DNA of 64,000 bases from Actinomadura coerulea. GTDB lineage: Bacteria > Actinomycetota > Actinomycetes > Streptosporangiales > Streptosporangiaceae. Location of the stretch: positions 1,488,001 through 1,552,000 of the forward strand of contig NZ_JACHMQ010000001.1 in NCBI RefSeq assembly GCF_014208105.1, written 5' to 3'. The notes beneath the pieces were generated by a model. That model was not told where the DNA came from and did no database searches. It saw only the letters and a program-made list of their open reading frames with translations. Of the stretch, positions 35,868-46,536 are shown piece by piece. Position numbers and translations under genes: made by a program. How positions within the stretch are numbered: the first letter of the stretch is position 1; each line of letters begins with the position of its first letter.

Positions 35868-36910
35868 TGGCCAGGACGCGCACCGTCGTCCTCGGCGCGG
35901 CCGGGGTCGCCGTGGCCGGCGGCGCGGGGCTCGCGACGGTCGGGCTCGGCGGCGGCGCCGATCCCGCCGCCGCACGCGGAGCCCTGCCGCCCGCGACGGC
36001 GGCGGTCGAGCGCACCACGCTCACCGAGACGCAGGACGTGGACGGCACGCTCGGCTACGGCGGGACCCGCACCGTCGCCGGCGCCGGGCGCGGCACCATC
36101 ACCTGGCTCGCCGGGCCCGGGGCGGTCGTCTCCAGGGGCAGGGCGGTGTACCGGGTCGACGACAGGCCGGTACCGCTGCTGTACGGCAGCCTTCCGCTGT
36201 ACAGGACGCTCGCCGAGGGGACGAAGGGCGCCGACGCCCTGCAGCTGGAACGCAACCTGCGAGCCCTCGGCTATACCGGTTTCACCGTCGACAGGACCTA
36301 CGACGCCGCCACCGCCGCGGCCGTGCGGCGCTGGCAGGACGCGCTCGGCGTCGACGAGACCGGCCGGGTCGCTCCCGGCGCGGCCGTCGTCGCGTCCGGC
36401 CGCATCCGGGTCGCCGAGCGCAAGGCGAACGTCGGGGACCGCGCCGGCGGCCCTGTCCTCACCTACACCGGCACGACCCGGGTCGTGTCCGTCGACCTGG
36501 ACGTCGAGTACCAGCGGCTGGCGAAGAAGGGTGCGCGAGTGGAGATCGAGCTGCCATCCGGCGACACCGCCACCGGGCGGGTCTCCTCGGTCGGGAAGGT
36601 CGCCAAGGAGGGGGCGCAGGATCAGCCGACCACCGTGGAGGTCGAGATCGCGGTCGCCGGGCGCGTAAAGCTCGGCTCCTACGACAAGGCGCCCGTCGTG
36701 GTATGCCTCACCGCGAACCGGCATCCCGACGTCCTCGCCGTGCCGGTCGGCGCGCTGCTCGCCCGGGGCGACGGCGGCTACGCCGTCCAGGTCGTCCAGG
36801 ACGGGCGGGTCCGCACGGTGCCGGTGGAGACCGGCGTGTTCACCGAGGGCCGGGTCGAGGTCTCCGGCCCGGGCCTCGCGGAGGGCATGAAGGTCGGGGT
36901 GCCGTCATGA
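35867..36910 (+). CDS. Efflux periplasmic adaptor with peptidoglycan-binding domain
   Basis: The 347-residue protein has an N-terminal helix ([20 protein letters not shown]), a HlyD/MacA-like stalk, and an inserted PG_binding_1 domain ([19 protein letters not shown] and [13 protein letters not shown], about 120-165). The C-terminal part ([20 protein letters not shown]) resembles adaptor beta domains. It links a MacB-type ABC exporter to the cell wall. The GTG overlaps the lipoprotein stop by one base (TAGTG); the stop overlaps the ATP-binding gene by 4 bp. Confidence 0.85.
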   Translation: MARTRTVVLGAAGVAVAGGAGLATVGLGGGADPAAARGALPPATAAVERTTLTETQDVDGTLGYGGTRTVAGAGRGTITWLAGPGAVVSRGRAVYRVDDRPVPLLYGSLPLYRTLAEGTKGADALQLERNLRALGYTGFTVDRTYDAATAAAVRRWQDALGVDETGRVAPGAAVVASGRIRVAERKANVGDRAGGPVLTYTGTTRVVSVDLDVEYQRLAKKGARVEIELPSGDTATGRVSSVGKVAKEGAQDQPTTVEVEIAVAGRVKLGSYDKAPVVVCLTANRHPDVLAVPVGALLARGDGGYAVQVVQDGRVRTVPVETGVFTEGRVEVSGPGLAEGMKVGVPS

Positions 36911-37593
36911 GCCCGGTAGTGGAGCTCAGGGAGGTCACCAAGACCTACCCGGGCGGGGTCACCGCGCTGGACGGAGTGTCGCTGACCGTCGGGGAGCGCG
37001 AGCTCCTCGCGATCGTCGGGCCGTCCGGATCGGGGAAGTCGACGATGCTGCACCTGCTCGGCACCCTCGACCGGCCGAGCGCCGGGACCGTCCTCGTCGA
37101 GGGCGGGGACGTGTCGCGGCTCACGGACCGGCGCCTGTCCGCGCTGCGCGCCCGGCGGATCGGCTTCGTGTTCCAGCAGTTCCACCTCGCGGCGGGCGTC
37201 AGCGCGCTCGACAACGTCGCCGACGGGCTCCTGTACGGGGGCGTGCCGCTGCCGCAGCGGCGCCGCCTGGCCCGCCGCGCGCTGGAGCGCGTCGGGCTCG
37301 GGCACCGCCTCGGCCACCGGCCGCACCAGCTGTCGGGCGGCGAGCGGCAGCGCGTCGCGATCGCCCGCGCCGTGGTCGGGGAGCCCGCGCTGCTGCTGGC
37401 CGACGAGCCGACCGGCGCGCTGGACTCGGCGTCGGGCGCGGGCGTCCTCGACCTGCTGCGCGAGCTGTCCGGCGGCGGCACGACCGTCGTCCTGATCACG
37501 CACGACCGGGACATCGCCGCGCTGCTGCCCCGGCAGGTGCGGATGCGCGACGGCCGGATCGTGCACGACGACGCACGGGTGGGGGCGCCGTGA
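36907..37593 (+). CDS. ABC transporter ATP-binding protein (MacB/LolD type)
   Basis: The 228-residue ATPase has Walker [16 protein letters not shown], a Q-loop (FVFQQFHL), signature [14 protein letters not shown], Walker [13 protein letters not shown] and a final His in LITHDRDIA. Family members power mechanotransduction-type export of peptides, lipoproteins or drugs. It overlaps both the adaptor gene and the permease gene by 4 bp, as a coupled operon. Confidence 0.93.
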   Translation: MSPVVELREVTKTYPGGVTALDGVSLTVGERELLAIVGPSGSGKSTMLHLLGTLDRPSAGTVLVEGGDVSRLTDRRLSALRARRIGFVFQQFHLAAGVSALDNVADGLLYGGVPLPQRRRLARRALERVGLGHRLGHRPHQLSGGERQRVAIARAVVGEPALLLADEPTGALDSASGAGVLDLLRELSGGGTTVVLITHDRDIAALLPRQVRMRDGRIVHDDARVGAP

Positions 37594-38798
37594 GCGGGAG
37601 GAACGCGTCCCTGGACGCCGCGGCGAGGCTCGGCCCCGGCGACGTGCTGCGCGTCGGTGCCGCCGGCCTGCGGTCGCGGCCGACGCGGGTGTTCCTGTCC
37701 GCCCTCGGCATCGCGATCGGCATCGCCGCGATGGTCGGCGTGGTCGGCATCTCGACGTCGAGCCGGGCGCAGCTGCAGGCCGCCCTCGACCGGCTCGGCA
37801 CGAACCTGCTCACGGTCGGACCGGGCCGCGACCTGTTCGGCGGGGACGCCGAGCTGCCCGAGGAGTCCGTCGCGATGGTGGCGCGGATGCCGGACGTGCG
37901 GTCGGCGTCGGCGACGGCGAAGCTGGAGGACACCGCCGTCTACCGCAACGACCACATCCCGGAGGGGGAGAGCGGCGGCATCAGCGTCCTGGCGGCCCGC
38001 CTGGACCTGCCGCGGACCGTCGGCCTCACCATGGCCTCCGGCACCTGGCTGAACGCGGGCACGGCGAAGTACCCGGCCGTCGTCCTGGGGTCGGCGGCGG
38101 CCGACCGGCTCGGCGTCTCGACGCCGAACGCGCAGGTGTGGCTCGGCTCCCAGTGGTTCACCGTCGTGGGCGTCCTGGAACCGAACGGGCTGGCGCCGGA
38201 GCTGGACTCGGCCGCGCTCGTCGGCTGGGACGCCGCCGCGTCCCGCCTCGGCTTCGACGGCCACCCGACCACCGTCTACACGCGGGCCCGCGAGGACGCC
38301 GTGGCGAAGGTGCGGGACCTGCTCGCCGCGACCGCGAACCCGCGGGCGCCGAACGAGGTCGAGGTCAGCCGGCCCTCGGACGCGCTGGCCGCGCGGCAGG
38401 CCGGCGACCGGGCGTTCACCGGCCTGCTCCTCGGCCTCGGCGGCGTCGCGCTGCTGGTCGGCGGCGTCGGCGTCGCCAACACGATGGTGATCTCCGTGCT
38501 GGAGCGCCGCGCCGAGATCGGCCTGCGCCGCAGCCTCGGCGCGACCCGGGGCCAGATCCGGCTCCAGTTCCTCGCCGAGTCGCAGATGCTGGCCGTGCTG
38601 GGCGGCGTCGGCGGCGTGGCGGCGGGCATCGCGGTCACCGCCGTCTTCGCCGTGATCCAGGGCTGGCCGACCGTCGTCCCGGTCTGGGCGATGGCGGGCG
38701 GCATCCTCGCCACTCTCCTCATAGGCGGCGTCGCGGGCCTGTACCCCGCCCTACGCGCAGCCCGCCTGGCCCCCACCGAAGCACTGGCGGCCCCGTAG
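37590..38798 (+). CDS. ABC transporter permease (FtsX/MacB type)
   Basis: The 402-residue permease has the MacB layout: one helix at the N-terminus ([20 protein letters not shown]), a large extracellular domain (about 70-255), and three helices at the C-terminus. [19 protein letters not shown] near residue 310 is the FtsX coupling region and is strongly conserved. The GTG at 37590 overlaps the ATPase stop by 4 bp. A bidirectional terminator follows. The transported substrate is unknown. Confidence 0.92.
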   Translation: MSGRNASLDAAARLGPGDVLRVGAAGLRSRPTRVFLSALGIAIGIAAMVGVVGISTSSRAQLQAALDRLGTNLLTVGPGRDLFGGDAELPEESVAMVARMPDVRSASATAKLEDTAVYRNDHIPEGESGGISVLAARLDLPRTVGLTMASGTWLNAGTAKYPAVVLGSAAADRLGVSTPNAQVWLGSQWFTVVGVLEPNGLAPELDSAALVGWDAAASRLGFDGHPTTVYTRAREDAVAKVRDLLAATANPRAPNEVEVSRPSDALAARQAGDRAFTGLLLGLGGVALLVGGVGVANTMVISVLERRAEIGLRRSLGATRGQIRLQFLAESQMLAVLGGVGGVAAGIAVTAVFAVIQGWPTVVPVWAMAGGILATLLIGGVAGLYPALRAARLAPTEALAAP

Positions 38799-38815
38799 GG
38801 CAGTGAGGAGGCAGC

Positions 38816-38846
38816 TGTCCTCCCAGGGACGGCCCCTGGGAGGACA
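38816..38846. terminator. Bidirectional hairpin terminator
   Basis: A perfect 13-bp stem (TGTCCTCCCAGGG and its complement) with loop ACGGC lies 17 bp after the permease stop and 3 bp from the convergent xylA stop. Confidence 0.65.
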
Positions 38847-38849
38847 CGC

Positions 38850-40007
38850 CTACCGCACGCCGTAGAGGTGCTCCAGGGCGAGCTGGTCGAGATGCTCGAA
38901 GGCGGTGCGGCGGGCGCCGAGGGCTTCGGCGTCGACGGTGGTGTCGCGGACGGAGCGCCAGTCCTCGCCGTCGGCCAGGGTCGGCTGGGCGAGCTCCTCC
39001 AGCTTGGCCTCGCGCAGGGCGTCCTGGACGTCGGGGTCGGCGCGGAACGCGCGGGCCTTCTCGCGCAGGATCAGCCAGTTGCGCATGCACGCGGCCGCCG
39101 ACTCCCACACGCCCCGGTCGTCCTCGGTGCGGGGCGGCTTGAAGTCGAAGTGGACGGGGCCGTCGTAGTCGCTCTGGTCGATCAGGTCGACGACCCAGAA
39201 GGCGCCGCGCGCGTTGCCGGCGCCGAAGCGCAGGTCCTGGTCGTAGCGGGGGCCGTGCTGCCCGTTGAGGTCGATGTGGAACAGCTTGCCCTGCCACAGC
39301 GCCTGGGCCAGGCCGTGCGCGTAGTTCAGCCCGGCCATCTCCTCATGCCCGACCTCGGGGTTCAGGCCGACGGTGTCGGGGCGCTCCAGGGTCTGGATGA
39401 ACGCGAGCGCGTGGCCGATCGTGGGGAGCAGGATGTCGCCGCGCGGCTCGTTCGGCTTCGGCTCGATCGCGAAGCGCAGGTCGTAGCCCTGGTCGGCGAC
39501 GTAGGCGCCGAGGACGTCGAACGCCTCCTTGTAGCGGTCCAGCGCCGCCTGGACGTCCTTGGCCGCCCCGGACTCGGCGCCCTCCCGCCCGCCCCAGCAC
39601 ACGTAGGTGCGGGCGCCCAGTTCGGCGGCCAGGTCCAGGTTGTCCATGACCTTGCGCAGCGCGAACCGGCGGACGTCGCGGTCGTTGGCGGTGAAGGCCC
39701 CGTCCTTGAAGACCGGGTGGCCGAACAGGTTCGTGGTGGCGGTGGTGACGACCAGGCCCGTCTCGTCCAGGGCCTTGCGGAACGCGTCGATCGCCCCCTG
39801 CCTCTCGGCGGGCGTGGCGTCGAAGTCGAACACGTCGTTGTCGTGGAAGTTGACGCCGTAGGCGCCGATCTCGGCGAGCTCGCGGACGGCGCGGTCGGCG
39901 GGCATCGGCGGCCGGGTGCCGGGGCCGAACACGTCGACGCCCTGCCAGCCGACCGTCCAGACGCCGAACGAGAAGCGGTCCTCGGGCGTGGGCGTGTAGT
40001 CGCTCAT
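38850..40007 (-). CDS. xylA: Xylose isomerase
   Basis: This 385-residue class I enzyme isomerises xylose to xylulose with two divalent metals. Motifs are NFHDND (catalytic His near 53), [14 protein letters not shown] with the metal-binding Glu and catalytic Lys, [11 protein letters not shown], and FHIDLNGQ. Length and N-terminus ([18 protein letters not shown]) match Streptomyces enzymes used as glucose isomerase. The ATG at 40007 follows GAGGAGG. The xylB stop lies 10 bp upstream, so the order is xylB then xylA in one operon divergent from a ROK regulator. Confidence 0.96.
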   Translation of the reverse strand: MSDYTPTPEDRFSFGVWTVGWQGVDVFGPGTRPPMPADRAVRELAEIGAYGVNFHDNDVFDFDATPAERQGAIDAFRKALDETGLVVTTATTNLFGHPVFKDGAFTANDRDVRRFALRKVMDNLDLAAELGARTYVCWGGREGAESGAAKDVQAALDRYKEAFDVLGAYVADQGYDLRFAIEPKPNEPRGDILLPTIGHALAFIQTLERPDTVGLNPEVGHEEMAGLNYAHGLAQALWQGKLFHIDLNGQHGPRYDQDLRFGAGNARGAFWVVDLIDQSDYDGPVHFDFKPPRTEDDRGVWESAAACMRNWLILREKARAFRADPDVQDALREAKLEELAQPTLADGEDWRSVRDTTVDAEALGARRTAFEHLDQLALEHLYGVR

Positions 40008-40017
40008 GGGTTCCTCC

Positions 40018-41400
40018 TCAGATCTCCGGGGCGGTGTCGCGCAGCGCCGCGTAGCGTGCGCGGACCCCGGCATCGGTGCGGTCGGCGGTGTGCTCGGTCG
40101 CGGGCGGCGCCGGCCAGGCGGGCGGCTCCGGCGTCCCGGCCAGGGCCCAGGCCGCCTGGCGGGCGGCGCCGAGCGCGACGTACTCGGCGGGCTCGGGGAC
40201 GGTCACCGGCGTCCCGAGGATCGCGGGGGCGAGGGCGCGGACGGCCCCGGCGCGGGCGCCGCCGCCGATCAGCAGGACGCGGCGCGGCCGGACGCCCTGC
40301 GCGGCGAGGTGGTCGACGGCGTCGGCGAGCGAGCACAGCAGCGCCTCCACGGCGGCCCGCGCGAGGTTCTCCCGCGTCGCGTTGGACGTGGTGAGCCCCG
40401 CGAGCACGCCGCTGGCTCCCGGCCGGTCGGGGGTGCGCTCGCCGTCGAGGTAGGGGAGCAGCGTCAGGCCGCCCGCGCCGGGTTCGGCGGCGAGGGCCAG
40501 CGCGGACAGCTCCTCCAGCGAGGCGCCGGTCATCGCCGCGGCGGCAGACAGGATCCGGGCGGCGTTCAGCGTGCAGACCAGGGGCAGGAACCGGCCGGTC
40601 GCGTCGGCGAACCCCGCGACCAGCCCGGAGGCGTCGGCCGCGGGCTCCCCGGCGACCGCGAAGGCCGTCCCCGAGGTGCCGATCGACACGACGACGTCGC
40701 CGGGCCCCAGCCCGAGTCCGAGCGCGGCGCCCATGTTGTCGCCGGTGCCGGGGCCGAGCGCGGCGCCCCAGGCCGTCTCGCCGACGCGCTCCCCGGGCGC
40801 GGCGACGCGGGGCGTCGCGGCGTCGTGGCCGAGCGCCGCGCGCAGCAGGTCCGGCAGGTAAGCGCCGGTCGCGGGGGACCAGTAGCCGGTTCCGGACGCG
40901 TCGCCGCGGTCGGTCACCGGCTCGGACGCGCCGAGCCGCAGCGTCAGCCAGTCGTGGGGGAGCACGACCTGCTCGGTGCGGCGCGCGTGGCCGGGCTCGT
41001 TCTCGGCCATCCAGCGGAGCTTGGTCACCGTGAACGACGCCAGCGGGACGCTCCCGGTCCGCTTCGCCCAGGCCTCCGCGCCTCCGAGCTCCTCGACGAG
41101 GGCGCGGGCCTGCGGCGCCGAGCGCGTGTCGTTCCAGAGCAGGGCGGGCCGGACGGGCTCGCCGGCGGCGTCGAGCGCGACCATGCCGTGCTGCTGGGCG
41201 GCGACCGCCACCGCGTCGGCGCGTTCGAGCAGGTCCCGGACCTGCCCCAGCGCGTGCCACCAGTGGTCGGGGTGGCATTCGGTGCCGTCCGGATGCGGGG
41301 CGGAGGCGGTCGCGACCACGGCGCCGTCTCCGGCGCGGCACAGCACGACCTTCGTCGACTGCGTCGAGGAGTCGACGCCCGCGACCAGGCTCTCGGGCAT
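40018..41400 (-). CDS. xylB: Xylulokinase
   Basis: The 460-residue FGGY-family kinase phosphorylates xylulose to xylulose 5-phosphate, entering the pentose phosphate pathway. Motifs are [13 protein letters not shown] at the N-terminus (phosphate loop), [19 protein letters not shown], and [12 protein letters not shown] with an ATP-binding [12 protein letters not shown] near the C-terminus. The ATG at 41400 is normal. It is first in the xylB-xylA operon, and shares a 92-bp promoter region with the divergent ROK gene. Confidence 0.94.
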   Translation of the reverse strand: MPESLVAGVDSSTQSTKVVLCRAGDGAVVATASAPHPDGTECHPDHWWHALGQVRDLLERADAVAVAAQQHGMVALDAAGEPVRPALLWNDTRSAPQARALVEELGGAEAWAKRTGSVPLASFTVTKLRWMAENEPGHARRTEQVVLPHDWLTLRLGASEPVTDRGDASGTGYWSPATGAYLPDLLRAALGHDAATPRVAAPGERVGETAWGAALGPGTGDNMGAALGLGLGPGDVVVSIGTSGTAFAVAGEPAADASGLVAGFADATGRFLPLVCTLNAARILSAAAAMTGASLEELSALALAAEPGAGGLTLLPYLDGERTPDRPGASGVLAGLTTSNATRENLARAAVEALLCSLADAVDHLAAQGVRPRRVLLIGGGARAGAVRALAPAILGTPVTVPEPAEYVALGAARQAAWALAGTPEPPAWPAPPATEHTADRTDAGVRARYAALRDTAPEI

Positions 41401-41492
41401 CCGCGTCCCGCCTTTCGTAAAGAGCTTGGACTAATTAACCTAGCAGAGGGCTTCCGCCCTGCCTATACACGTGATTCATTTAGGGTTCTTCC
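41401..41492. promoter_or_regulatory. Divergent xylB / ROK promoter region
   Basis: The 92-bp gap is AT-rich in its middle. It holds TTGGACTAATTAACCTAG (41426-41443) with a TAATTA palindrome at 41432-41437, a plausible ROK operator. Beyond it lie a small AGGGC-TTCC-GCCCT hairpin (41447-41460) and a -10-like TATACA (41464-41469) facing the ROK gene. The site for the regulator is inferred, not matched to a known consensus. Confidence 0.4.
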
Positions 41493-42698
41493 ATGACGAA
41501 CTCCGCCAACGCCCCCGTCCGGCACGCGACGATGCGCGAGCGGAACCTCGCCGTCGTCCTGGAGCACGTGGCCCGCCACCAGCCCGTGACGCGGGCGCGG
41601 CTGGCCGAGCTCACCGGCTTCACCAAGACGACGGTGTCCAACCTCGTCTCCCTGCTGGAGGGCGCGGGCCTGGTGCGGGACGGCGCGCCGGTGCGCGAGG
41701 GGGAGCGCGGACGTCCAGGCGTGGGCGTGTCCGTCCACGGCGACGGCGCAGCCGGGCTCGGGCTGGAGGTCAACGTCGACTACCTCGCCGCCTGCGTCCT
41801 CGACCTCGCCAAGCAGGTCCGCTACCGGCACGTCGTCAGCTCCGACAACCGCGGACGCGAGCCCGGCGCCGTGCTCGCCGCGCTGTCCGCGCTCGCGGGC
41901 GAGGCGGTCGCCGCGGCCGCCGGGCAGGGCCTGACCGTCGCCGGCGCCGCGGTCGCCCTGCCCGGCCTGCTCGACCGCGAGAACGGGGTGGTGCGGCACG
42001 CGCCGAACCTCGGCTGGACGGACGTCCCCGTCACGGGGGCCCCCGGCCTCGCCGCGGCGCTGCCCGCCGAATACGACAACGAGGCCAACCTCGCCGCCCT
42101 CGGCGAGCTGTGGTTCGGCGGCGGCGCCCGGTTCGGCGACTTCGTGCACGTCTCGGGCGAGATCGGGATCGGTGCCGGGATCGTCGTGGACGGACGGGTC
42201 TTCCGCGGCGCCCACGGCTTCGCGGGCGAACTCGGGCACCTGGTCGCCGACCCGTCCGGCCCCGCCTGCTCCTGCGGCGGGCGCGGCTGCCTGGAGCAGA
42301 TCGCCGGCCAGGAGGCGATGCTGCGCGCGGCGGGCCTGCCGGTGACGCGGCCGGCCGCCGGGCCCGAGGGCTCGGTGGGCAGGCTGGTCGAACGGCTCAG
42401 CGCCGGCGACGCGGCGGCGCTCGACGCGGTGGCCCGGGCGGGCCGGGCGCTCGGCGGCGCGCTGGCCTCGGCCGTCAACCTGATCGACCCGGACACCATC
42501 GTGCTCGGCGGCGTGTTCTCCCCGCTGGCCGCCTGGATCCGGCCCCCGCTGGAAGGCGTCCTCGCGGAGGGGCCGGGCTCGCTGCGGCGCGGCGTGCCGC
42601 CGGTCGAGGTCTCCGGCCTGGCGGAGGGCGCCGCCGTCCTCGGCGCCGCGGGCCTCGTCGTGGAACGCGTGATCGCCGACCCCGCGCTGCTCCTCTAG
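41493..42698 (+). CDS. ROK-family transcriptional repressor (XylR-like)
   Basis: The 401-residue protein has an N-terminal winged HTH (RARLAELTGFTKTTVSNLVS, about 36-55) and a ROK sugar-binding domain. It carries the metal-binding CSCGGRGCLEQIAG and the GELGHLV motif typical of ROK repressors. Lying divergently beside xylBA, it probably represses that operon until xylose or a derivative binds. The ATG at 41493 gives the usual start. The stop codon overlaps the convergent GH43 stop within the palindrome CTAG. Confidence 0.88.
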   Translation: MTNSANAPVRHATMRERNLAVVLEHVARHQPVTRARLAELTGFTKTTVSNLVSLLEGAGLVRDGAPVREGERGRPGVGVSVHGDGAAGLGLEVNVDYLAACVLDLAKQVRYRHVVSSDNRGREPGAVLAALSALAGEAVAAAAGQGLTVAGAAVALPGLLDRENGVVRHAPNLGWTDVPVTGAPGLAAALPAEYDNEANLAALGELWFGGGARFGDFVHVSGEIGIGAGIVVDGRVFRGAHGFAGELGHLVADPSGPACSCGGRGCLEQIAGQEAMLRAAGLPVTRPAAGPEGSVGRLVERLSAGDAAALDAVARAGRALGGALASAVNLIDPDTIVLGGVFSPLAAWIRPPLEGVLAEGPGSLRRGVPPVEVSGLAEGAAVLGAAGLVVERVIADPALLL

Positions 42699-44218
42699 AG
42701 CGGGCGGTACTCGAACCAGGCGAAGTCGGCGTGGCCGCCGCCCGCCCGGCCGTTGGACGTGGCGTAGAGGCCGACGTAGACGCCGGTGAAACCGCCCGCG
42801 ACCTGGCTGCTGAGGACGTCGCCGTCCACCGGGCCGCCGAGCGGCGTCCATTCGCCCGGCGCAGACCCGTGGTACGCCTGGTACCAGCGCCCGTGCGCCT
42901 CGAAGCCCAGCCTGACGGGCCCCGAGACGGCGGGGACCGCGGCGAGCACGGTCTCGACCCCCTGCTCGCGTTTGACCAGTTGCAGCCCTTGGCCCGTCGA
43001 CACGAGCAGGACGTGGAAGTCGTTGTTCTGCACGAGGGCGAGCCCGGCCCACTCCTCGTCGGCCGGTGCGAAGTCGAGCGAGGTGAACGCGGCGAAGTCC
43101 GGGTGCTGCTGGCGCCGCCCGAGGAACGACGGGTTCGCCACGTCCGCGAGGGTCTCCGGACGGGCGCGCAGCCGCAGGTGCCCGGGGCGCTCCGTCAGGC
43201 TCCACCAGCGTTCGCGCGGCGTCCGAAGCATGTTCCACGCCGGGTCCAGATCGGGCCCGTCGAAGTGGTCGCACGCCGGGGCGGCGGGCCACGGGTGCGG
43301 CGGCGGCGACGGGGCGGGATGGACCGGCTCGATCCGCCCGCCGGTCACCGGCCAGCCGTCCTCCCAGGCGACCGGTGCCAGGAACGTCTCCCGCCCGAGT
43401 ACGCACCGGTCGAGGTGATGCGGGCGCATCGCGAGCAGCACCATCCAACACTCGCCGTCGGGCGTGTCGACGAGGTCGGCGTGCCCGGCGCCGACGACCG
43501 GGTGCCCGGCCCCGAGGTTGCGGTGGGTGAGCACGGGGTTGCGCGGGTTCCCCTCGTAGGGGCCCGTGACGGCGCCGGCGCGGGCGACCATCACCGCATG
43601 GTCGTGGGCGGTCCCGCCCTCGGCCGTGAGCAGCACGTACCGGCCGTCGATCTTGTAGAGGTGGGAGCCCTCCGACCAGATCGCGCCCTTCACCGCCCCG
43701 TCCCAGATCACGTGCTCCTCGCCGGTCAGGGCGAGGGCGGACGGGTCGAACTCGCGCAGCCAGATCTCGGTGTGGCCCTCGTAGCGCCCCGTCGGCCGGG
43801 TGCCGGTGCACCACGCGCGGCCGTCGTCGTCGAAGAACAGGGACGGGTCGATGCCGTCGCCGTCCAGCCGGTGCGCGTCCGACCACGGCCCGGCGGGATC
43901 GGACGCGGTCATCACGAAGTGCCCGGACCACCGCGTCCCGTCCACCAGCGTGCAGACCAGGTAGAAGGTGCCGCCGTGGTGGCGCAGGGTCGGCGCGTAC
44001 AGGCCGCCGGAGGCCGGGACGCCGTCCAGCGGCAGCTGGCCGGCCCGGTCCAGCGCGTGCCCGACCTGGCGCCAGTGCACGAGGTCGCGGCTGTGGAACA
44101 CCGGCAGCCCGGGGAACCACTCGAAGGTCGAGGCCACGAGGTAGAAGTCGCCGCCCACGCGGCAGACCGACGGGTCGGGGTGGCAGCCCGGCAGCACGGG
44201 ATTGCGGAACGCGGTCAC
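42695..44218 (-). CDS. GH43 beta-xylosidase / arabinofuranosidase
   Basis: The 507-residue enzyme has a five-bladed GH43 domain (to about 305) and a C-terminal beta-sandwich (about 320-507, with ADEEWAGLALVQNN). Catalytic residues by family are Asp15 (GCHPDPSV, base), Asp124 (GIDPSLFFDD, pKa modulator) and Glu183 (WSEGSHLYK, acid). It has no signal peptide, so it hydrolyses short xylo-oligosaccharides in the cytoplasm. The GTG start overlaps the GH3 stop by 4 bp. It is the last gene of the LacI-GH3-GH43 operon. Confidence 0.92.
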   Translation of the reverse strand: MTAFRNPVLPGCHPDPSVCRVGGDFYLVASTFEWFPGLPVFHSRDLVHWRQVGHALDRAGQLPLDGVPASGGLYAPTLRHHGGTFYLVCTLVDGTRWSGHFVMTASDPAGPWSDAHRLDGDGIDPSLFFDDDGRAWCTGTRPTGRYEGHTEIWLREFDPSALALTGEEHVIWDGAVKGAIWSEGSHLYKIDGRYVLLTAEGGTAHDHAVMVARAGAVTGPYEGNPRNPVLTHRNLGAGHPVVGAGHADLVDTPDGECWMVLLAMRPHHLDRCVLGRETFLAPVAWEDGWPVTGGRIEPVHPAPSPPPHPWPAAPACDHFDGPDLDPAWNMLRTPRERWWSLTERPGHLRLRARPETLADVANPSFLGRRQQHPDFAAFTSLDFAPADEEWAGLALVQNNDFHVLLVSTGQGLQLVKREQGVETVLAAVPAVSGPVRLGFEAHGRWYQAYHGSAPGEWTPLGGPVDGDVLSSQVAGGFTGVYVGLYATSNGRAGGGHADFAWFEYRPL

Positions 44219-46536
44219 AGCGGCGTGACCCCCACCGGGACGGTGAGGACCCGGTCCGGGCCGAGCTCGCGGACGGGCCCGTCGAGCGTGAACGCGCCGC
44301 GCAGCGGCAGGTCGGCGCTCGACCGCCCCACGGAGACCTCGACGACGCCCGGCTCGACGATGCGCCGCAGGTCCGGGCCAGTGAAGGAGGTCCGGTCGGC
44401 GTGCACCCGGAACGCGACCCGCGCCGCCTCGCCCGGCTCCAGCCGGACCCTGGCCCACCCGGCGAGCCAGCGGGCGGGCCGCACCACCGAGGCGACCGGG
44501 TCGGACAGGTACAGCTGCGCCACCTCCGTTCCGGCGTGTTCCCCGGTGTTGCGGACGACCGCGCTGACCGTCACCGTCCCGTCGGTCGCCGCCCGCTCGT
44601 CCGCACGCAGGTCCTCGTACTCGAACGACGTCCAGGTCAGGCCGTGGCCGAACGGGTAGAGCGGGACGGGGTCGACCACGCTCCAGTCGTGCCCGCCGTC
44701 CATCAGCGACCGCAGGTAGGTGACCGGCGGCCCGGACGCGCGGCGCGGCACGCTGACCGGCATCCGCCCCGACGGCTCGACGCGGCCCGACAGGACCCCC
44801 GCGACGGCCCCGCCGCCCTCCTCGCCGGGGAAGAACGCCTGCACGACGGCGGCGGCCCGGTCGGCGAGGGACTCGATCGCGTACGGGCGCCCGGTCAGCA
44901 TCACGATGACCGTGGGGGTGCCGGTGTCCAGGACGGCCGCGGCCAGCTCGGCCTGCCGTCCCGGCAGCGCGAGCGTCTCGGCGTCGCAGCCCTCGCCGGA
45001 CGTGCCGCGGCCGAAGAGCCCCGCCCGGTCGCCGAGGGCGAGCACGCACACCCCGGCCTCGCGCGCCGCCGCGACGGCGGCCTCGATGTCGGAGTCCTCG
45101 TCGACGAGCACGTCGCGGGAGCCCGCGACCCGCACGCCGGGAAGCTCGGCGCGCAGCGCGTCCGCCAGCGTCGGGATCGGCACGCCGAGCGGCATCTCCG
45201 GATGCCGGCGGCCCACATGGCTCGGGAACGTGTAGCAGCCCAGCATCGCGAACGGGTCGTCCGCCAGAGGCCCGGCCAGCACGACGCCGTCGCCGGAGCG
45301 CAGCGGAAGCACGCCGTCGTTCGCCAGCAGGACGACCGACTCCTCGGCCAGCCGCCGCGCCAGCGCCCTGTGCTCCGGCGGGTCGAAGTCCGGCTCCGCC
45401 CCCTCGCTCCCGGCGGGCGTGCCGTCCAGCAGGCCGAGCTCGGCCTTCAGCGTCAGGACGCGGCCGGCGGCGCGGTCGAGCAGTTCCCCGGGCACGTCCC
45501 CCCGCAGGATCATCTCGATCAGCGGTGCGCCGTAGCAGCGGACGGTCGGCAGCTCCATGTCGATCCCGGCGCGCAGCGCCAGCGCGGCGGCCTCGCCGCG
45601 CGACCCGGCGACGCGGTGCCGGCTCTCCAGGAACGAGATGCCGAAGTAGTCGGCGACGACGACGCCCGCGAAGCCGAGCTCCTCGCGCAGCAGGCCGGTC
45701 AGCAGGCGCTCGTCGGCGGCGGCGGGCATCCCGTCCACGTCGGTGTAGGAGTGCATGACCGAGCGGGCCCCGCCGTCGCGCAGCGCCATCACGAACGGCT
45801 CCAGCACGATGTCGGCGAACTCGCGCGGGCCGATCGGCGTCGGCGCCATGTTCCGGCCGGCGCGTGAGGCGGAGTAGCCGGCGAAGTGCTTGAGCGTGGC
45901 GACGACGCCGGATTCCTCCAAGGCCCTCACGTAGGCCGTGCCCAGGACCCCGACGAGGTACGGGTCCTCGCCGATGCACTCCTCCGTGCGGCCCCAGCGG
46001 GCGTCGCGGACGACGTCCAGCACCGGCGCGAGCCCCTGGTGGACGCCCGCCGCCCGCAGGCTCGCGCCGATCGCGGCGGCCATCTCGCCGACCAGCTCGG
46101 GGTCGAAGGTGGCGCCCCACGCGGGCGGGCTGGGGAACACGGTGGCGCCCCACGTCATGAAGCCGTTGAGGCACTCCTCGTGCGCGATCGCCGGGACGCC
46201 GAACCGGTTGCCGGCGGCGACGCGGCGCTGCAGCTCGCGGAGCCGGGCGGCTCCCTCGGGCGCCGTCACCGGCAGGGTGCCGAACACGCGGGTGAGCTGG
46301 CCGAGGCCGCGGTCCAGGATCTCCTCCAGGCGCGGGGCGGACTCGCGGGAGTCGTCCTCCATCGGGGCCACGGGCTCGCCCGGCTCGGCCGGCATCGCCC
46401 AGAAGCCGGCGAGCTGCCCCGCCTTCTCCTCGGGCGTCATCCGGGACAGCAGGTCGGCGACCCGCTCGGCGACCGGCAGCCCGGGGTCCTGCCAGGGCCC
46501 GCGGATCGCGCTCGGGGCCGGAACGGCTTCGGTCAT
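44215..46536 (-). CDS. GH3 beta-glucosidase / beta-xylosidase
   Basis: The 773-residue enzyme has the GH3 TIM barrel, an alpha/beta sandwich and a C-terminal fibronectin III-like domain (about 690-770). The nucleophile is Asp296 in VVVADYFGI; KHFAGYSASRAGRN lies near residue 216 and binds substrate. No signal peptide is visible, so it acts on imported oligosaccharides inside the cell. Its ATG overlaps the LacI stop by 4 bp and its stop overlaps the GH43 start by 4 bp. The pairing with GH43 suggests xylosidase activity, but glucosidase activity is not excluded. Confidence 0.92.
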   Translation of the reverse strand: MTEAVPAPSAIRGPWQDPGLPVAERVADLLSRMTPEEKAGQLAGFWAMPAEPGEPVAPMEDDSRESAPRLEEILDRGLGQLTRVFGTLPVTAPEGAARLRELQRRVAAGNRFGVPAIAHEECLNGFMTWGATVFPSPPAWGATFDPELVGEMAAAIGASLRAAGVHQGLAPVLDVVRDARWGRTEECIGEDPYLVGVLGTAYVRALEESGVVATLKHFAGYSASRAGRNMAPTPIGPREFADIVLEPFVMALRDGGARSVMHSYTDVDGMPAAADERLLTGLLREELGFAGVVVADYFGISFLESRHRVAGSRGEAAALALRAGIDMELPTVRCYGAPLIEMILRGDVPGELLDRAAGRVLTLKAELGLLDGTPAGSEGAEPDFDPPEHRALARRLAEESVVLLANDGVLPLRSGDGVVLAGPLADDPFAMLGCYTFPSHVGRRHPEMPLGVPIPTLADALRAELPGVRVAGSRDVLVDEDSDIEAAVAAAREAGVCVLALGDRAGLFGRGTSGEGCDAETLALPGRQAELAAAVLDTGTPTVIVMLTGRPYAIESLADRAAAVVQAFFPGEEGGGAVAGVLSGRVEPSGRMPVSVPRRASGPPVTYLRSLMDGGHDWSVVDPVPLYPFGHGLTWTSFEYEDLRADERAATDGTVTVSAVVRNTGEHAGTEVAQLYLSDPVASVVRPARWLAGWARVRLEPGEAARVAFRVHADRTSFTGPDLRRIVEPGVVEVSVGRSSADLPLRGAFTLDGPVRELGPDRVLTVPVGVTPL

